DNA of 64,000 bases from Hyphomicrobiales bacterium (lineage in GTDB: Bacteria > Pseudomonadota > Alphaproteobacteria > Rhizobiales > Rhizobiaceae): NCBI GenBank assembly GCA_021775415.1, contig JAJFHV010000008.1:124001-188000 (forward strand), given 5' to 3'. Shown one piece after another: positions 26,339 through 34,315 of this stretch (its first letter is position 1; each line of letters starts with the position of its first letter). Below the pieces are notes generated by a model, which had not been told where the DNA came from, did not search any database, and worked only from the letters and a program-made list of their open reading frames with translations. The position numbers and the translations under genes are program-made.

Positions 26339-26953
26339 TCATGAAGCAGGTATCATCGGGTCTTGATGAAGATAGAACTTCGACACTGGAGTAAAATCCG
26401 TAATCAGGAAATTCATGGTCACTTTTGTCCGATGATTTACAACGCCATTAGTGTAAACCAGCCGATCACCGGGCTCGTATTGATCCTCGAAATTGAGAAA
26501 CCGGTCTGAATAAATATCCGTGTCGCGCCGTCCAAGCTGATCAAAGGACAGGCCGTCACCATAGATGCTCGGTTTGTTGAATATCTCCTGAAGTTCCAAT
26601 CCAAACCCAACCCATGGCACGTTCGTATCGTTGGCAGTTTCAAGTTCCAGGTAAATCGTACCATTGGTAATCGAGCCATATATGTCAGAGTCCGAATTTT
26701 CACGCGCTGAACGAATGATTAGTGTTACGGCACTTGCCGTTCCAAACCGCTGTCGGATGACAATAGGATTGTCCCGGGTTCCCAGGCCTGAGACACCAAG
26801 GATTTCGAATCCTCCCAGTTCATCCGAAAAAGTGTAAACCCCGGCTTGCCAAAGTTTTCCGGTCTGCGCCCCGGCTGCAGTGGAGAAGCAAAACAGCAGG
26901 ATCGACGCCATAAGCGCCGAAGACCCCAGCATTGTTCTTTTGAACACCCACAT
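26339..26953 (-). CDS. Conserved secreted protein of unknown function
   Basis: A 204-residue protein with a good ribosome site (GGGAG) before ATG 26953. The signal sequence is clear: a hydrophobic run SSALMASILLFCFSTA is followed by an AGAQ cleavage site near residue 30. The mature part is beta-strand-rich and polar with few Lys and no Cys. Its start, GVYTFSDELGGFEILGVSGLG, looks like a conserved block I associate with hypothetical proteins in Hyphomicrobiales. No catalytic motif was recognised. It is divergent from the methyltransferase gene at 27067 with 113 bases between. Confidence 0.7.
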   Translation of the reverse strand: MWVFKRTMLGSSALMASILLFCFSTAAGAQTGKLWQAGVYTFSDELGGFEILGVSGLGTRDNPIVIRQRFGTASAVTLIIRSARENSDSDIYGSITNGTIYLELETANDTNVPWVGFGLELQEIFNKPSIYGDGLSFDQLGRRDTDIYSDRFLNFEDQYEPGDRLVYTNGVVNHRTKVTMNFLITDFTPVSKFYLHQDPMIPAS

Positions 26954-27066
26954 TAATCAAATTCTCCCAACGGCTAATTTCGGTCTCAACAAAATTGCCC
27001 CGTACACATATTGGCACTTCGTCTGCTTTGCGGCAATAATAGGTGTCGCTAGATCAAGGATACCTC

Positions 27067-27714
27067 ATGACAGAAAAAGACCAAAAGGCAGAAAAACTTG
27101 TGGCACGCGCCTATGCCGTTGAAACCGATGCGGAGAGCAAAGCACTTTATAGCGACTGGGCAGATACCTATGACCAGAGCATGATGGATGGATTGGGTTA
27201 TCTCACCCCGACAAATACAGCCGAGCTTCTGGCGCAACATGCCCCGGACAAAAATGCATTGGTGTTGGATGTTGGAGCGGGAACCGGACTAGCGGGTGTG
27301 GAACTTTCCAACCGTGGCTATCGCAATTTACATGCTGTCGACTTTTCAGCAGAGATGCTCGACGTAGCAGGCAAACGCGGTATCTACGGAAAGTTGATAG
27401 AAGCTGATCTCAACCGCCCACTCGAGATTTCTGAAAACACATATGACGCGATGATCTGCACCGGCACCTTTACCCATGCCCATGTGGGCGCTGCCTGTCT
27501 TGACGAACTATTTCGAATTTTGAAACCCGGCGGCATATTTGCCTGCACGGTCCACAAGGACATTTGGGAACCCGCAGGTTTTGAAGAAAAAGTTCCCGCA
27601 ATGGAACAATCCGGTTTAGTTCAAACACTTACAAAAGATATGGGCACCTACTACTCAACCAGCACGGAGAAAGAAGGTTGGTACATCGTTTGGAAGAAAC
27701 CTGAGCCCAGCTGA
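27067..27714 (+). CDS. Class I SAM-dependent methyltransferase
   Basis: A 215-residue methyltransferase starting at ATG 27067, which follows an AAGGA ribosome site; the frame to 27043 is ignored. Motif I is LVLDVGAGTGLAGVEL, motif II region NLHAVDFSAEMLDVA, motif post-II MICTGTFTHAHVG, and motif III LFRILKPGGIFACTVH. The fold resembles the UbiE/TylF-like Methyltransf_11 group. The N-terminal YSDWADTYDQSM segment is common in enzymes acting on small molecules. The substrate is unknown. It ends 5 bases before the convergent persulfide dioxygenase gene. Confidence 0.85.
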   Translation: MTEKDQKAEKLVARAYAVETDAESKALYSDWADTYDQSMMDGLGYLTPTNTAELLAQHAPDKNALVLDVGAGTGLAGVELSNRGYRNLHAVDFSAEMLDVAGKRGIYGKLIEADLNRPLEISENTYDAMICTGTFTHAHVGAACLDELFRILKPGGIFACTVHKDIWEPAGFEEKVPAMEQSGLVQTLTKDMGTYYSTSTEKEGWYIVWKKPEPS

Positions 27715-27719
27715 TACTT

Positions 27720-28751
27720 CTAGTTCGCTACCGGTCCATTAGCTGATTTCCACGCGTCCATACCGCCATGGATATGGCAAGCCGACGTCAACCCCACATC
27801 CTGTGCTGCCTGGACTGCCATAGCTGAACGCTCGCCATAGGCACAATAAAACACCAGCTTTTTGGAATCCGCCAGCGAATGCAGAATACCGCCTGGACCA
27901 ATGTTTTCTTGCAGCGCAGGATAGGGCACATGCACTGAATTTGGTATCTCACCATGGCGTTCACGCTCAGTGCACTCACGCAGATCGACCAACACAAGAT
28001 CGGATTGATCCGGTAAACCCAACGCCTCCTCAGCTTTCACAGCCCATCCCCTATCCGCGACGTCTTTCTGAGAAAGTCCTACCTTCATGTTAGCTGGGAC
28101 TGCCACATCCATCATCTTGGGGTTGGGCAGGTTCAGGTTTTCCATCAACTCGACATATTCGTTGACTGAATTCACCTGAAGGCGGGGATTAAAAGCCCGC
28201 TCTTCACCAATGGTACTGACAGTGTCGCCTTTATAATCATGCGCTGGATAGACCATCGTTTCATCCGGCAATTTCAGGAGGCGGTTAAAAATTGAGTCAT
28301 ATTGCGCCCTGGAATCACCATTTTGAAAATCTGTTCGACCAGTGCCCCGAATGAGCAAGGTATCACCGGTAAACACCCTATCCTCCATGGTGAAAGAATA
28401 GGAATCATCCGTATGCCCTGGAGTGTAAATTACCCCGAGGCCGACACCTTCAATATTCAGCGTTTCACCATCGGCAACACGCATTGAAACAACATCGGCC
28501 TTTGAGTGCTCTCCCATAACGGTAATGCACTTGGTATGGTCGCGAAGGGCACCCATGCCGGTAATGTGATCTGCATGAATATGGGTATCCACGGCCTTCA
28601 CCAGCCGCAAATCCAAATCGCTCAAGAGCTGAATATATCGATCCACCTTTTCCAGTACCGGATCAATGATCAGTGCCTCAGCGCCGCGTCGACTGGCAAT
28701 CACGTAGCTGTAGGTTCCAGATACACTGTCAAAAAGCTGACGGAATATCAT
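27720..28751 (-). CDS. Persulfide dioxygenase-rhodanese fusion (ETHE1-like MBL plus rhodanese)
   Basis: A 343-residue cytoplasmic protein. Residues 1-235 are an ETHE1-type metallo-beta-lactamase domain: THIHADHITGM, TPGHTDDSYSF, GDTLLIRGTGRTDFQNGD and the final His in VYPAHDYKG. Residues 245-343 are a rhodanese domain with the active Cys in VFYCAYGERSAM. ETHE1 enzymes oxidise glutathione persulfide to sulfite, and rhodanese moves sulfane sulfur, so the fusion handles sulfide or thiosulfate-derived sulfur. The gene starts 6 bases after the peroxiredoxin stop and is probably co-transcribed with it, which links thiol oxidation with peroxide defence. Confidence 0.92.
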   Translation of the reverse strand: MIFRQLFDSVSGTYSYVIASRRGAEALIIDPVLEKVDRYIQLLSDLDLRLVKAVDTHIHADHITGMGALRDHTKCITVMGEHSKADVVSMRVADGETLNIEGVGLGVIYTPGHTDDSYSFTMEDRVFTGDTLLIRGTGRTDFQNGDSRAQYDSIFNRLLKLPDETMVYPAHDYKGDTVSTIGEERAFNPRLQVNSVNEYVELMENLNLPNPKMMDVAVPANMKVGLSQKDVADRGWAVKAEEALGLPDQSDLVLVDLRECTERERHGEIPNSVHVPYPALQENIGPGGILHSLADSKKLVFYCAYGERSAMAVQAAQDVGLTSACHIHGGMDAWKSANGPVAN

Positions 28752-28757
28752 CGCGTC

Positions 28758-29417
28758 CTACCCCTGCGGCTGTTTGGTAATTCTGACATACGGCACTGGC
28801 TGCTCAAAACTACCAAAACGCTCCTTGGCATCTTCATCGGATACCGCTGGGGTAATGATAACATCATCGCCCTGGTTCCACTGCGCTGGCGTTGCCACCT
28901 GATGTTTGGCGGTCAATTGCATGGAATCAATAACCCGCAGGATTTCGTCGAAATTACGTCCGGTGGTCATTGGATAGGTGAGCTGCAATTTGATTTTCTT
29001 GTCCGGCCCGATGACGAACACAGAGCGAACCGTCGCATTATCGGCAGGCGTGCGGCCTTCCGAAGTATTGCCTGCTTCTGCGGGCAACATGCCATAAAGT
29101 TTTGCGACCTTGAGCTCCGGATCACCGATCATTGGGTAATCAACACTTTGGCCGGTGACGACCTTGATGTCATCTTTCCACTTGTGGTGGTTTTCTACTG
29201 GGTCAACTGAAATGCCGATAACCTTCGTATTACGTTTGATAAACTCATCAGCAAGACCGGCCATGTAGCCTAGCTCAGTGGTACAGACCGGTGTGAAGTC
29301 TTTTGGGTGCGAGAACAAAACCGCCCAGCCATCTCCCATCCAGTCGTGAAGATTGATTTGGCCAGCTGTTGTGTCGGCGTCAAAATTGGGAGCTTCGTCA
29401 TTAATTCGTAGAGACAT
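28758..29417 (-). CDS. 1-Cys peroxiredoxin (Prx6 type)
   Basis: Reduces hydrogen peroxide and organic peroxides through one catalytic Cys. ATG 29417 follows AGGAGG at ideal distance; the frame to 29450 is ignored. The 219-residue chain has the active site HPKDFTPVCTTELG, GISVDPVENHHKW, MIGDPELKVAKLYGMLP and the long C-terminal extension (WNQGDDVIITPAVSDEDA) that marks the Prx6 class. No resolving Cys is seen. It is followed 6 bases later by the persulfide dioxygenase-rhodanese gene. The upstream 111-base gap to the FadJ-like gene probably contains its own promoter. Confidence 0.94.
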   Translation of the reverse strand: MSLRINDEAPNFDADTTAGQINLHDWMGDGWAVLFSHPKDFTPVCTTELGYMAGLADEFIKRNTKVIGISVDPVENHHKWKDDIKVVTGQSVDYPMIGDPELKVAKLYGMLPAEAGNTSEGRTPADNATVRSVFVIGPDKKIKLQLTYPMTTGRNFDEILRVIDSMQLTAKHQVATPAQWNQGDDVIITPAVSDEDAKERFGSFEQPVPYVRITKQPQG

Positions 29418-29528
29418 TGGTTCCTCCTGTAGGTTTTCCTTAATTTGCAAACTTGCCGCGCCCCTAAACCCGGTCGTCTTGCGCTCACCATAACCTCAAC
29501 AATCGAGAGCAACAAGTTAGACCAAGGA

Positions 29529-31748
29529 TCATGCAGCCTTTTTCACTTCTGGGCGATGGTCGGGATCAAACCGCTCGTAAAATTTCTCGTCGGACTTGGC
29601 CATCTCGTTGAGTAATTTATTCGGCTTGAACTGGTCACCGTATTTCTTTTGGAGTTTTTTGCACATAGCTACAAAAGCTGTAGTTCCGATGCCGTCGATA
29701 TAGGATATCGCACCGCCGGAAAATGGCGCAAAACCAAAGCCCAGAATAGACCCCACATCGGCTTCGCGAACGTCAACAACAACACCCTCGGCAACGCAGC
29801 GGGCTGCCTCAATGGCAATCACAGCATGAAACCGGTCCTTGATCTCCTGAATGTCGATGGCATCCGGATTCTGCTGCGGATACATTTCTTTCAGACCAGG
29901 CCACAAATGTTTCTTGGCTGGTTTTTCAGGATAGTCATAAAAGCCCTTGGCGTTCTTGCGGCCGAAACGCCCATGTTTTTCAACCATCTCATCAACCAAT
30001 GCCACGTGGCGCATATCAACCACACTCTCCCCCAAATCCTTTATGGTCTGGTGCAAGATCTTGTGGCTAAGATCGACAGCTGTCTCGTCGTTCAACGCAA
30101 GCGGGCCAACCGGCATCCCGGCCATCTTGGCACCATTCTCGATCATCGCCGCAGGAACGCCTTCGATCAGCATGTTATAAGCTTCCGACATGTAGCGGAG
30201 CACACAACGGTTGATGTAAAAGCCTCTGGTGTCATTGACCACAATCGGGGTCTTCTTGATTGCACGCACATAGTCCAGCGCCATGGCAGTGGCCTGGTCT
30301 CCGGTTTTTTTGCCAAGTATGACTTCCGTCAACATCATCCGGTCCACCGGCGAGAAAAAGTGAACCCCGATAAATTGTTTTGGGCGTTTGGAGAATTTTG
30401 CCAAATCGCTGATCGGAATGGTCGAGGTGTTGGAAGCAAAGATTGCATCCTTTGGCATATGCGCCTCAGCTTGCTCGATCGCTGTTTTTTTAACCGCGCT
30501 GTCCTCAAACACTGCCTCGATCACCATATCAACATCGGATAATTGTTTGTAATCGTCGGTGGCAGCGATGTGCGAGAGCGCGGTCTCTTTCTTCTCAGGC
30601 GTTGAACGCTTTTGACTTATGGCTTTGTCCTCAAGGGCTTCAGAGTGCGCCTTGCCTTTGTCAGCGGATTCCTGATTACGGTCGATCAAAACCACATCAA
30701 TCCCGGCCTTTGCAGAAACATAGGCAATGCCCGCGCCCATGAAGCCAGCGCCAAGCACGCCAATTTTCCTGATCGAGGTCTCGCCGACACTATTTGGCCG
30801 TCGTGCACCTTTGTTCAACTCCTGCAGCGAGACGAACAGGGTTCGGATCATCATTGCGGCTTCGGTGGTACGGAGCACTTCGGTGAAGTAGCGGGCCTCA
30901 ACTTTTAACGCGGTATCGAATGGCAGCAACAGGCCTTCATACACGCACTTCATGATTGCCCGCGCACCGGGGTAGTTGTCATAAGTTTCGCGGCGATAAA
31001 TAGCATTTGCTGGTGGAAAGAGTTGGAAACCGGCGCCTGAGTAAACCTTGCCTCCGGGCAGTTTGAAACCTTTTTGATCCCATGGCTGCACTGCGCTCAA
31101 TCCGTCAACAATGAGTTTCTTCGCGGTTGATATCAGCTCATCTGCAGGCACCATCTCGGTTACCAATCCCAAACCCTTTGCCTTGGCAGGAAGCATGCTG
31201 CTGCCCTTCAACATGAACTGCAGTGCTTCTTGCGGGTGGATCAAACGCGGCACACGCTGGGTTCCACCAGCGCCGGGGAAGAGGCCGATTTTGACTTCCG
31301 GCAAGCTGATTTTTGCCGCCGCATCATCGACGATTACGCGGGCATGGCAGGCCAGAGCCAATTCCAGACATCCTCCAAGGGCCTGTCCGTTGATTGCCGC
31401 AACCCATGGTTTTCCAGATGTTTCAAGTTTCCTGTACAGGCCATTCAACAACCAGGCGCGATCAAACAGGCCTTTTGCGGCGGATTCGCTGTCCTTGCGA
31501 TCCCCTGTCTGATACTCACCCAGCATTTTTTGCAACATGGTGAGGTCAGCGCCGGCACCAAAAGCCTTTTTGCCGGATGTGATCACTGCTCCCTTAATTG
31601 TTCCCTCACCGGCTACGTGATCCACAATCGCTTCAAGTTCTTCCATCACCGACTGGTCGATAACGTTCATCGATTTATCCGGCATATCCCAGGTAATGAG
31701 CGCAACACCATCGCCATCGGTTTCAACTGTAAAATTTTTATAAGTCAT
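29529..31748 (-). CDS. fadJ: FadJ/FadB-type multifunctional enoyl-CoA hydratase / 3-hydroxyacyl-CoA dehydrogenase
   Basis: Performs the middle steps of fatty-acid beta-oxidation. ATG 31748 (MTYKNFTVETDGDG) gives 739 residues; the frame to 31856 enters the PaiB gene and is rejected. The N-terminal crotonase domain shows GKKAFGAGADLTML and AINGQALGGCLELALACH, with the catalytic acidic residue in SLPEVKIGLFPGAGGTQR. The NAD-binding domain follows with IGVLGAGFMGAGIAYVSAKAG. The C-terminal dehydrogenase domains include FFSPVDRMMLTEVI and NDTRGFYINRC. It lies in a co-directional series with the thiolase and acyl-CoA dehydrogenase. Confidence 0.94.
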   Translation of the reverse strand: MTYKNFTVETDGDGVALITWDMPDKSMNVIDQSVMEELEAIVDHVAGEGTIKGAVITSGKKAFGAGADLTMLQKMLGEYQTGDRKDSESAAKGLFDRAWLLNGLYRKLETSGKPWVAAINGQALGGCLELALACHARVIVDDAAAKISLPEVKIGLFPGAGGTQRVPRLIHPQEALQFMLKGSSMLPAKAKGLGLVTEMVPADELISTAKKLIVDGLSAVQPWDQKGFKLPGGKVYSGAGFQLFPPANAIYRRETYDNYPGARAIMKCVYEGLLLPFDTALKVEARYFTEVLRTTEAAMMIRTLFVSLQELNKGARRPNSVGETSIRKIGVLGAGFMGAGIAYVSAKAGIDVVLIDRNQESADKGKAHSEALEDKAISQKRSTPEKKETALSHIAATDDYKQLSDVDMVIEAVFEDSAVKKTAIEQAEAHMPKDAIFASNTSTIPISDLAKFSKRPKQFIGVHFFSPVDRMMLTEVILGKKTGDQATAMALDYVRAIKKTPIVVNDTRGFYINRCVLRYMSEAYNMLIEGVPAAMIENGAKMAGMPVGPLALNDETAVDLSHKILHQTIKDLGESVVDMRHVALVDEMVEKHGRFGRKNAKGFYDYPEKPAKKHLWPGLKEMYPQQNPDAIDIQEIKDRFHAVIAIEAARCVAEGVVVDVREADVGSILGFGFAPFSGGAISYIDGIGTTAFVAMCKKLQKKYGDQFKPNKLLNEMAKSDEKFYERFDPDHRPEVKKAA

Positions 31749-31782
31749 GGTTGCTACCTTTTGTGGGCCTACGGCCAAATTG

Positions 31783-32418
31783 TTATCTGTTTTGGTACTG
31801 TCGCATCGCACTGGCGATTGCCTGCGCATTTTGATCTGCTTCCAGGGAAAGGCCATTCAGCGTTCCGAGTTGGTCACCTTCATTTTTGTGCTGGTTGAGT
31901 TTCCAGACCCCTTCGAGCCGGTCAATTTTCATCCGAAGGCCAACAATCGCGCGTGTCAGGTTTTTGATGAATTTTTCCGGCGCATCCGTAATCGCCCATG
32001 ATTCTGGACGGCTCCACTCATTCTGCCGTGTCAATCGCTCCAGATGATCCAGTAACCACGCCTCATCTTCAATTGCTTCCAACTGCCCGTGTGCATGAAC
32101 AACGATGTAGTTCCAGGTAGGAACGACCTTTTGGTGCTCCTTTTTACTCGGATACCAACCGGGATGGACGTAAGCCTGCGGCCCCTGAAAAATCGCCATG
32201 GTCGGCAATGCGCTATTTGAAAGCGTCCAATGCGGGTTCGGTCGGGCGACATGTCCTTCCAGCACAAAACCATCGGCATCTTCTTTGACAACCATCGGCA
32301 GATGTGTGCCCTGCAAAGATTGCTCACCGGCAGTTACCAGACAGGCAAACTGGAATTCACGCATGGCATCTGCCAGGACTTCTGACCGGTCTTCTTCAAA
32401 GTGTGTTGGTGTGTACAT
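31783..32418 (-). CDS. paiB: PaiB family FMN-binding protein (negative transcriptional regulator family)
   Basis: A 211-residue PaiB-like flavin-binding split-barrel protein, marked by GTHLPMVVKE, GHVARPNPHW, FQGPQAYVHPGWYPSK and VPTWNYIVVHAHG. PaiB was named in Bacillus subtilis as a factor repressing sporulation and protease genes. In proteobacteria its role is unclear, and no DNA-binding domain is visible here, so a flavin- or heme-related enzymatic role is possible. Its position between the cupin gene (25 bases upstream) and fadJ (34 bases downstream) places it inside the fatty-acid operon. Confidence 0.92.
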   Translation of the reverse strand: MYTPTHFEEDRSEVLADAMREFQFACLVTAGEQSLQGTHLPMVVKEDADGFVLEGHVARPNPHWTLSNSALPTMAIFQGPQAYVHPGWYPSKKEHQKVVPTWNYIVVHAHGQLEAIEDEAWLLDHLERLTRQNEWSRPESWAITDAPEKFIKNLTRAIVGLRMKIDRLEGVWKLNQHKNEGDQLGTLNGLSLEADQNAQAIASAMRQYQNR

Positions 32419-32443
32419 TTCGCAATCCCTGTCAATTCACTGA

Positions 32444-32818
32444 TTAAGCAGAAAGACTTGAGCGTTGTTCCTCGATCGATTTTGTGACATCCGATACCAC
32501 GTTACCGGTGTGGGTTGTTTCACCCGGCTCAAAGAGCAGGCACATGACCTCCTCATCGCATTGCGGGAGATGTTCAACCCCTTTTGGCACGGTGTGTATG
32601 TCGCCCGGATTTAAAACCACATTATCCCGGTCACGGTATTGAATGGTTAGAACTCCCTTGAGAACAAGAAAAATCTCATCTTCGTTTTCGTGGTGATGCC
32701 AAACAAGTTCGCCCTTTATTTTACAGACTTTCACCAACTGCCCGTTCGCTTCCGCAACAGCGTGCGGGGACCAGTATTCAGCGATATTATCAAATGTCTC
32801 AAATACATTCTTTTTCAT
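32444..32818 (-). CDS. Single-domain cupin protein
   Basis: A 124-residue cupin. Motif 1 is seen in GELVWHHHENEDEIFLVLKG, with the metal-binding His residues and Glu, and motif 2 in NPGDIHTVPKGVEHLP. All four usual metal ligands appear present, so a metal-dependent small-molecule or sensor role is plausible, but cupin sequence alone does not reveal the substrate. The gene starts only 3 bases after the thiolase stop and is followed by PaiB, so it belongs to the same transcript. Confidence 0.85.
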   Translation of the reverse strand: MKKNVFETFDNIAEYWSPHAVAEANGQLVKVCKIKGELVWHHHENEDEIFLVLKGVLTIQYRDRDNVVLNPGDIHTVPKGVEHLPQCDEEVMCLLFEPGETTHTGNVVSDVTKSIEEQRSSLSA

Positions 32819-32821
32819 GGG

Positions 32822-34030
32822 TCATACCCTCTCGATGATGGTTGCGGTGCCCATTCCAGCACCAATGCACAGGGTTACGAGGGCTGTGTTTTGATCACGA
32901 CGCTCGAGCTCGTCCAGCACAGTTCCGAGGATCATCGCACCCGTGGCACCCAATGGGTGCCCCATTGCAATTGCACCACCACAAGCATTGATTTTGTCAT
33001 GCGGAATTTCGAAATACTGCATGTAGCGCAGCACGACTGACGCGAATGCCTCATTGAGTTCGAAGAGGTCAATGTCCTCAAGATTCATCTTTGCACGCTT
33101 CAGGAGCTTCTCGGTTACATCAATTGGCCCGGTCAACATAAGCGCTGGGTCAGACCCGATGTTTGCGAATGCACGAATTCTTGCGCGTGGTTCAAGCCCA
33201 AGCTTTTTGCCACCCTTTTTCGAGCCTAGCAGTACGGCAGCAGCGCCATCGACAATTCCCGAGGAGTTGCCCGCATGATGCACATGATTGACTGCTTCCA
33301 CATCCGGATGTGCCTGAATTGCGACGGCATCAAAACCGCCCATCTCGCCCATCATGACAAAGGCGGGATCAAGGGAGGCCAGCGACTGCATATCGGTTCC
33401 TGGACGCATGTGCTCATCGCGATCAAGGATCGTAATCCCATTTTGATCCTTCACCGGTATCACTGATTTTGCAAACCGGCCTTCCTCCCAGCTTTGGGCG
33501 GAACGTTTTTGGCTCTCAACCGCATAGGCATCCACGTCATCACGGGAAAATTCCCATTTGGAGGCGATCAAATCGGCCGAAACACCCTGCGGCATGAAAT
33601 AGGAGGGAACCGCAACGCTTGGGTCCATAGGCCAGGCACCGCCGGACATACCGATACCAACGCGGCTCATCGATTCAACGCCACCGGCAACGACGATTTC
33701 ATCTGAACCCGCTTCAATTTTTGCAGCTCCGAAATTAACCGCATCCAGTCCCGATGCACAGAACCGATTAATCTGCATTCCCGGGACCTGATGGTCATAT
33801 CCAGCTTCAAACACGGCAGCACGAGCAATGTCGGCACCAGCTTCTCCAACCGGGTCCACGCAGCCCAAAATCACATCGTCAATAATTTTTGAATCAAACC
33901 CGTTGCGATCCCGCATCGCTTCAAGGGTTCTGGCAGCAAGGCGAACCGCCGGCACCTCATGCAGGGAGCCATCCTTCTTGCCGCGCCCACGTGGTGTGCG
34001 AACATGGTCATAAATAAATGCATCAGCCAT
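32822..34030 (-). CDS. Acetyl-CoA C-acyltransferase (thiolase)
   Basis: Last step of beta-oxidation: thiolytic release of acetyl-CoA. The 402-residue protein shows the nucleophile Cys in QINRFCASGLDAV (near 91), the GGVESMSR loop, NEAFAS, and the C-terminal CGGAIAMGHPLGATG and LCIGAGMG blocks carrying the catalytic His and second Cys. Starts at ATG 34030. Neighbours on both sides (acyl-CoA dehydrogenase, FadJ) indicate a FadA-like degradative thiolase rather than the biosynthetic PhaA. It is preceded by the small RHH-like gene after 33 bases. Confidence 0.95.
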   Translation of the reverse strand: MADAFIYDHVRTPRGRGKKDGSLHEVPAVRLAARTLEAMRDRNGFDSKIIDDVILGCVDPVGEAGADIARAAVFEAGYDHQVPGMQINRFCASGLDAVNFGAAKIEAGSDEIVVAGGVESMSRVGIGMSGGAWPMDPSVAVPSYFMPQGVSADLIASKWEFSRDDVDAYAVESQKRSAQSWEEGRFAKSVIPVKDQNGITILDRDEHMRPGTDMQSLASLDPAFVMMGEMGGFDAVAIQAHPDVEAVNHVHHAGNSSGIVDGAAAVLLGSKKGGKKLGLEPRARIRAFANIGSDPALMLTGPIDVTEKLLKRAKMNLEDIDLFELNEAFASVVLRYMQYFEIPHDKINACGGAIAMGHPLGATGAMILGTVLDELERRDQNTALVTLCIGAGMGTATIIERV

Positions 34031-34063
34031 TTCCGGTCTCCTGTCTGCTCTCGCAGTCTGTAA

Positions 34064-34306
34064 TTATTTCTTGTTCGCCTTTTTCATGCCACCAGGTGAC
34101 GGCGCACCATATTCCTCGATGAATGCATCGAACACCTGTTTGAGCTTTTTGTCATCCGCATAAGTGTCCAGATTTTCCAACAGCACCGTCAATAGATAAT
34201 TGTTACCCAGACTATACTTCTCGTTGAGTGTTCGCAGTCGTGCATAGGCTTCTTCTGTCAGTGCGGCGCTGAAGCGTTTGGGCAACGGTAATCGTTTGGC
34301 AGGCAT
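34064..34306 (-). CDS. Small conserved protein, ribbon-helix-helix-like
   Basis: An 80-residue basic protein beginning MPAKRLPLPKRFSAALTEEAYARLRTLN. The pattern of a short basic strand followed by helices (SAALTEEAYARLRTLNEKY and NNYLLTVLLENLDTY) resembles a ribbon-helix-helix regulator, but similarity is too weak to be sure. It ends in a Lys-rich tail. It starts 9 bases after the acyl-CoA dehydrogenase stop and precedes the thiolase, so it is clearly part of the fatty-acid operon and could be a local regulator or protein-protein adaptor (inference). Confidence 0.7.
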   Translation of the reverse strand: MPAKRLPLPKRFSAALTEEAYARLRTLNEKYSLGNNYLLTVLLENLDTYADDKKLKQVFDAFIEEYGAPSPGGMKKANKK

Positions 34307-34315
34307 GTGAGTTTC

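Noticed and set aside
28506-29210. 234-codon plus-strand open frame
   Set aside because: It spans the antisense of two well-supported genes, persulfide dioxygenase and peroxiredoxin.
29649-30542. 297-codon plus-strand open frame
   Set aside because: It is a mirror of the fadJ coding region, with a His/Cys-rich composition typical of antisense shadows.
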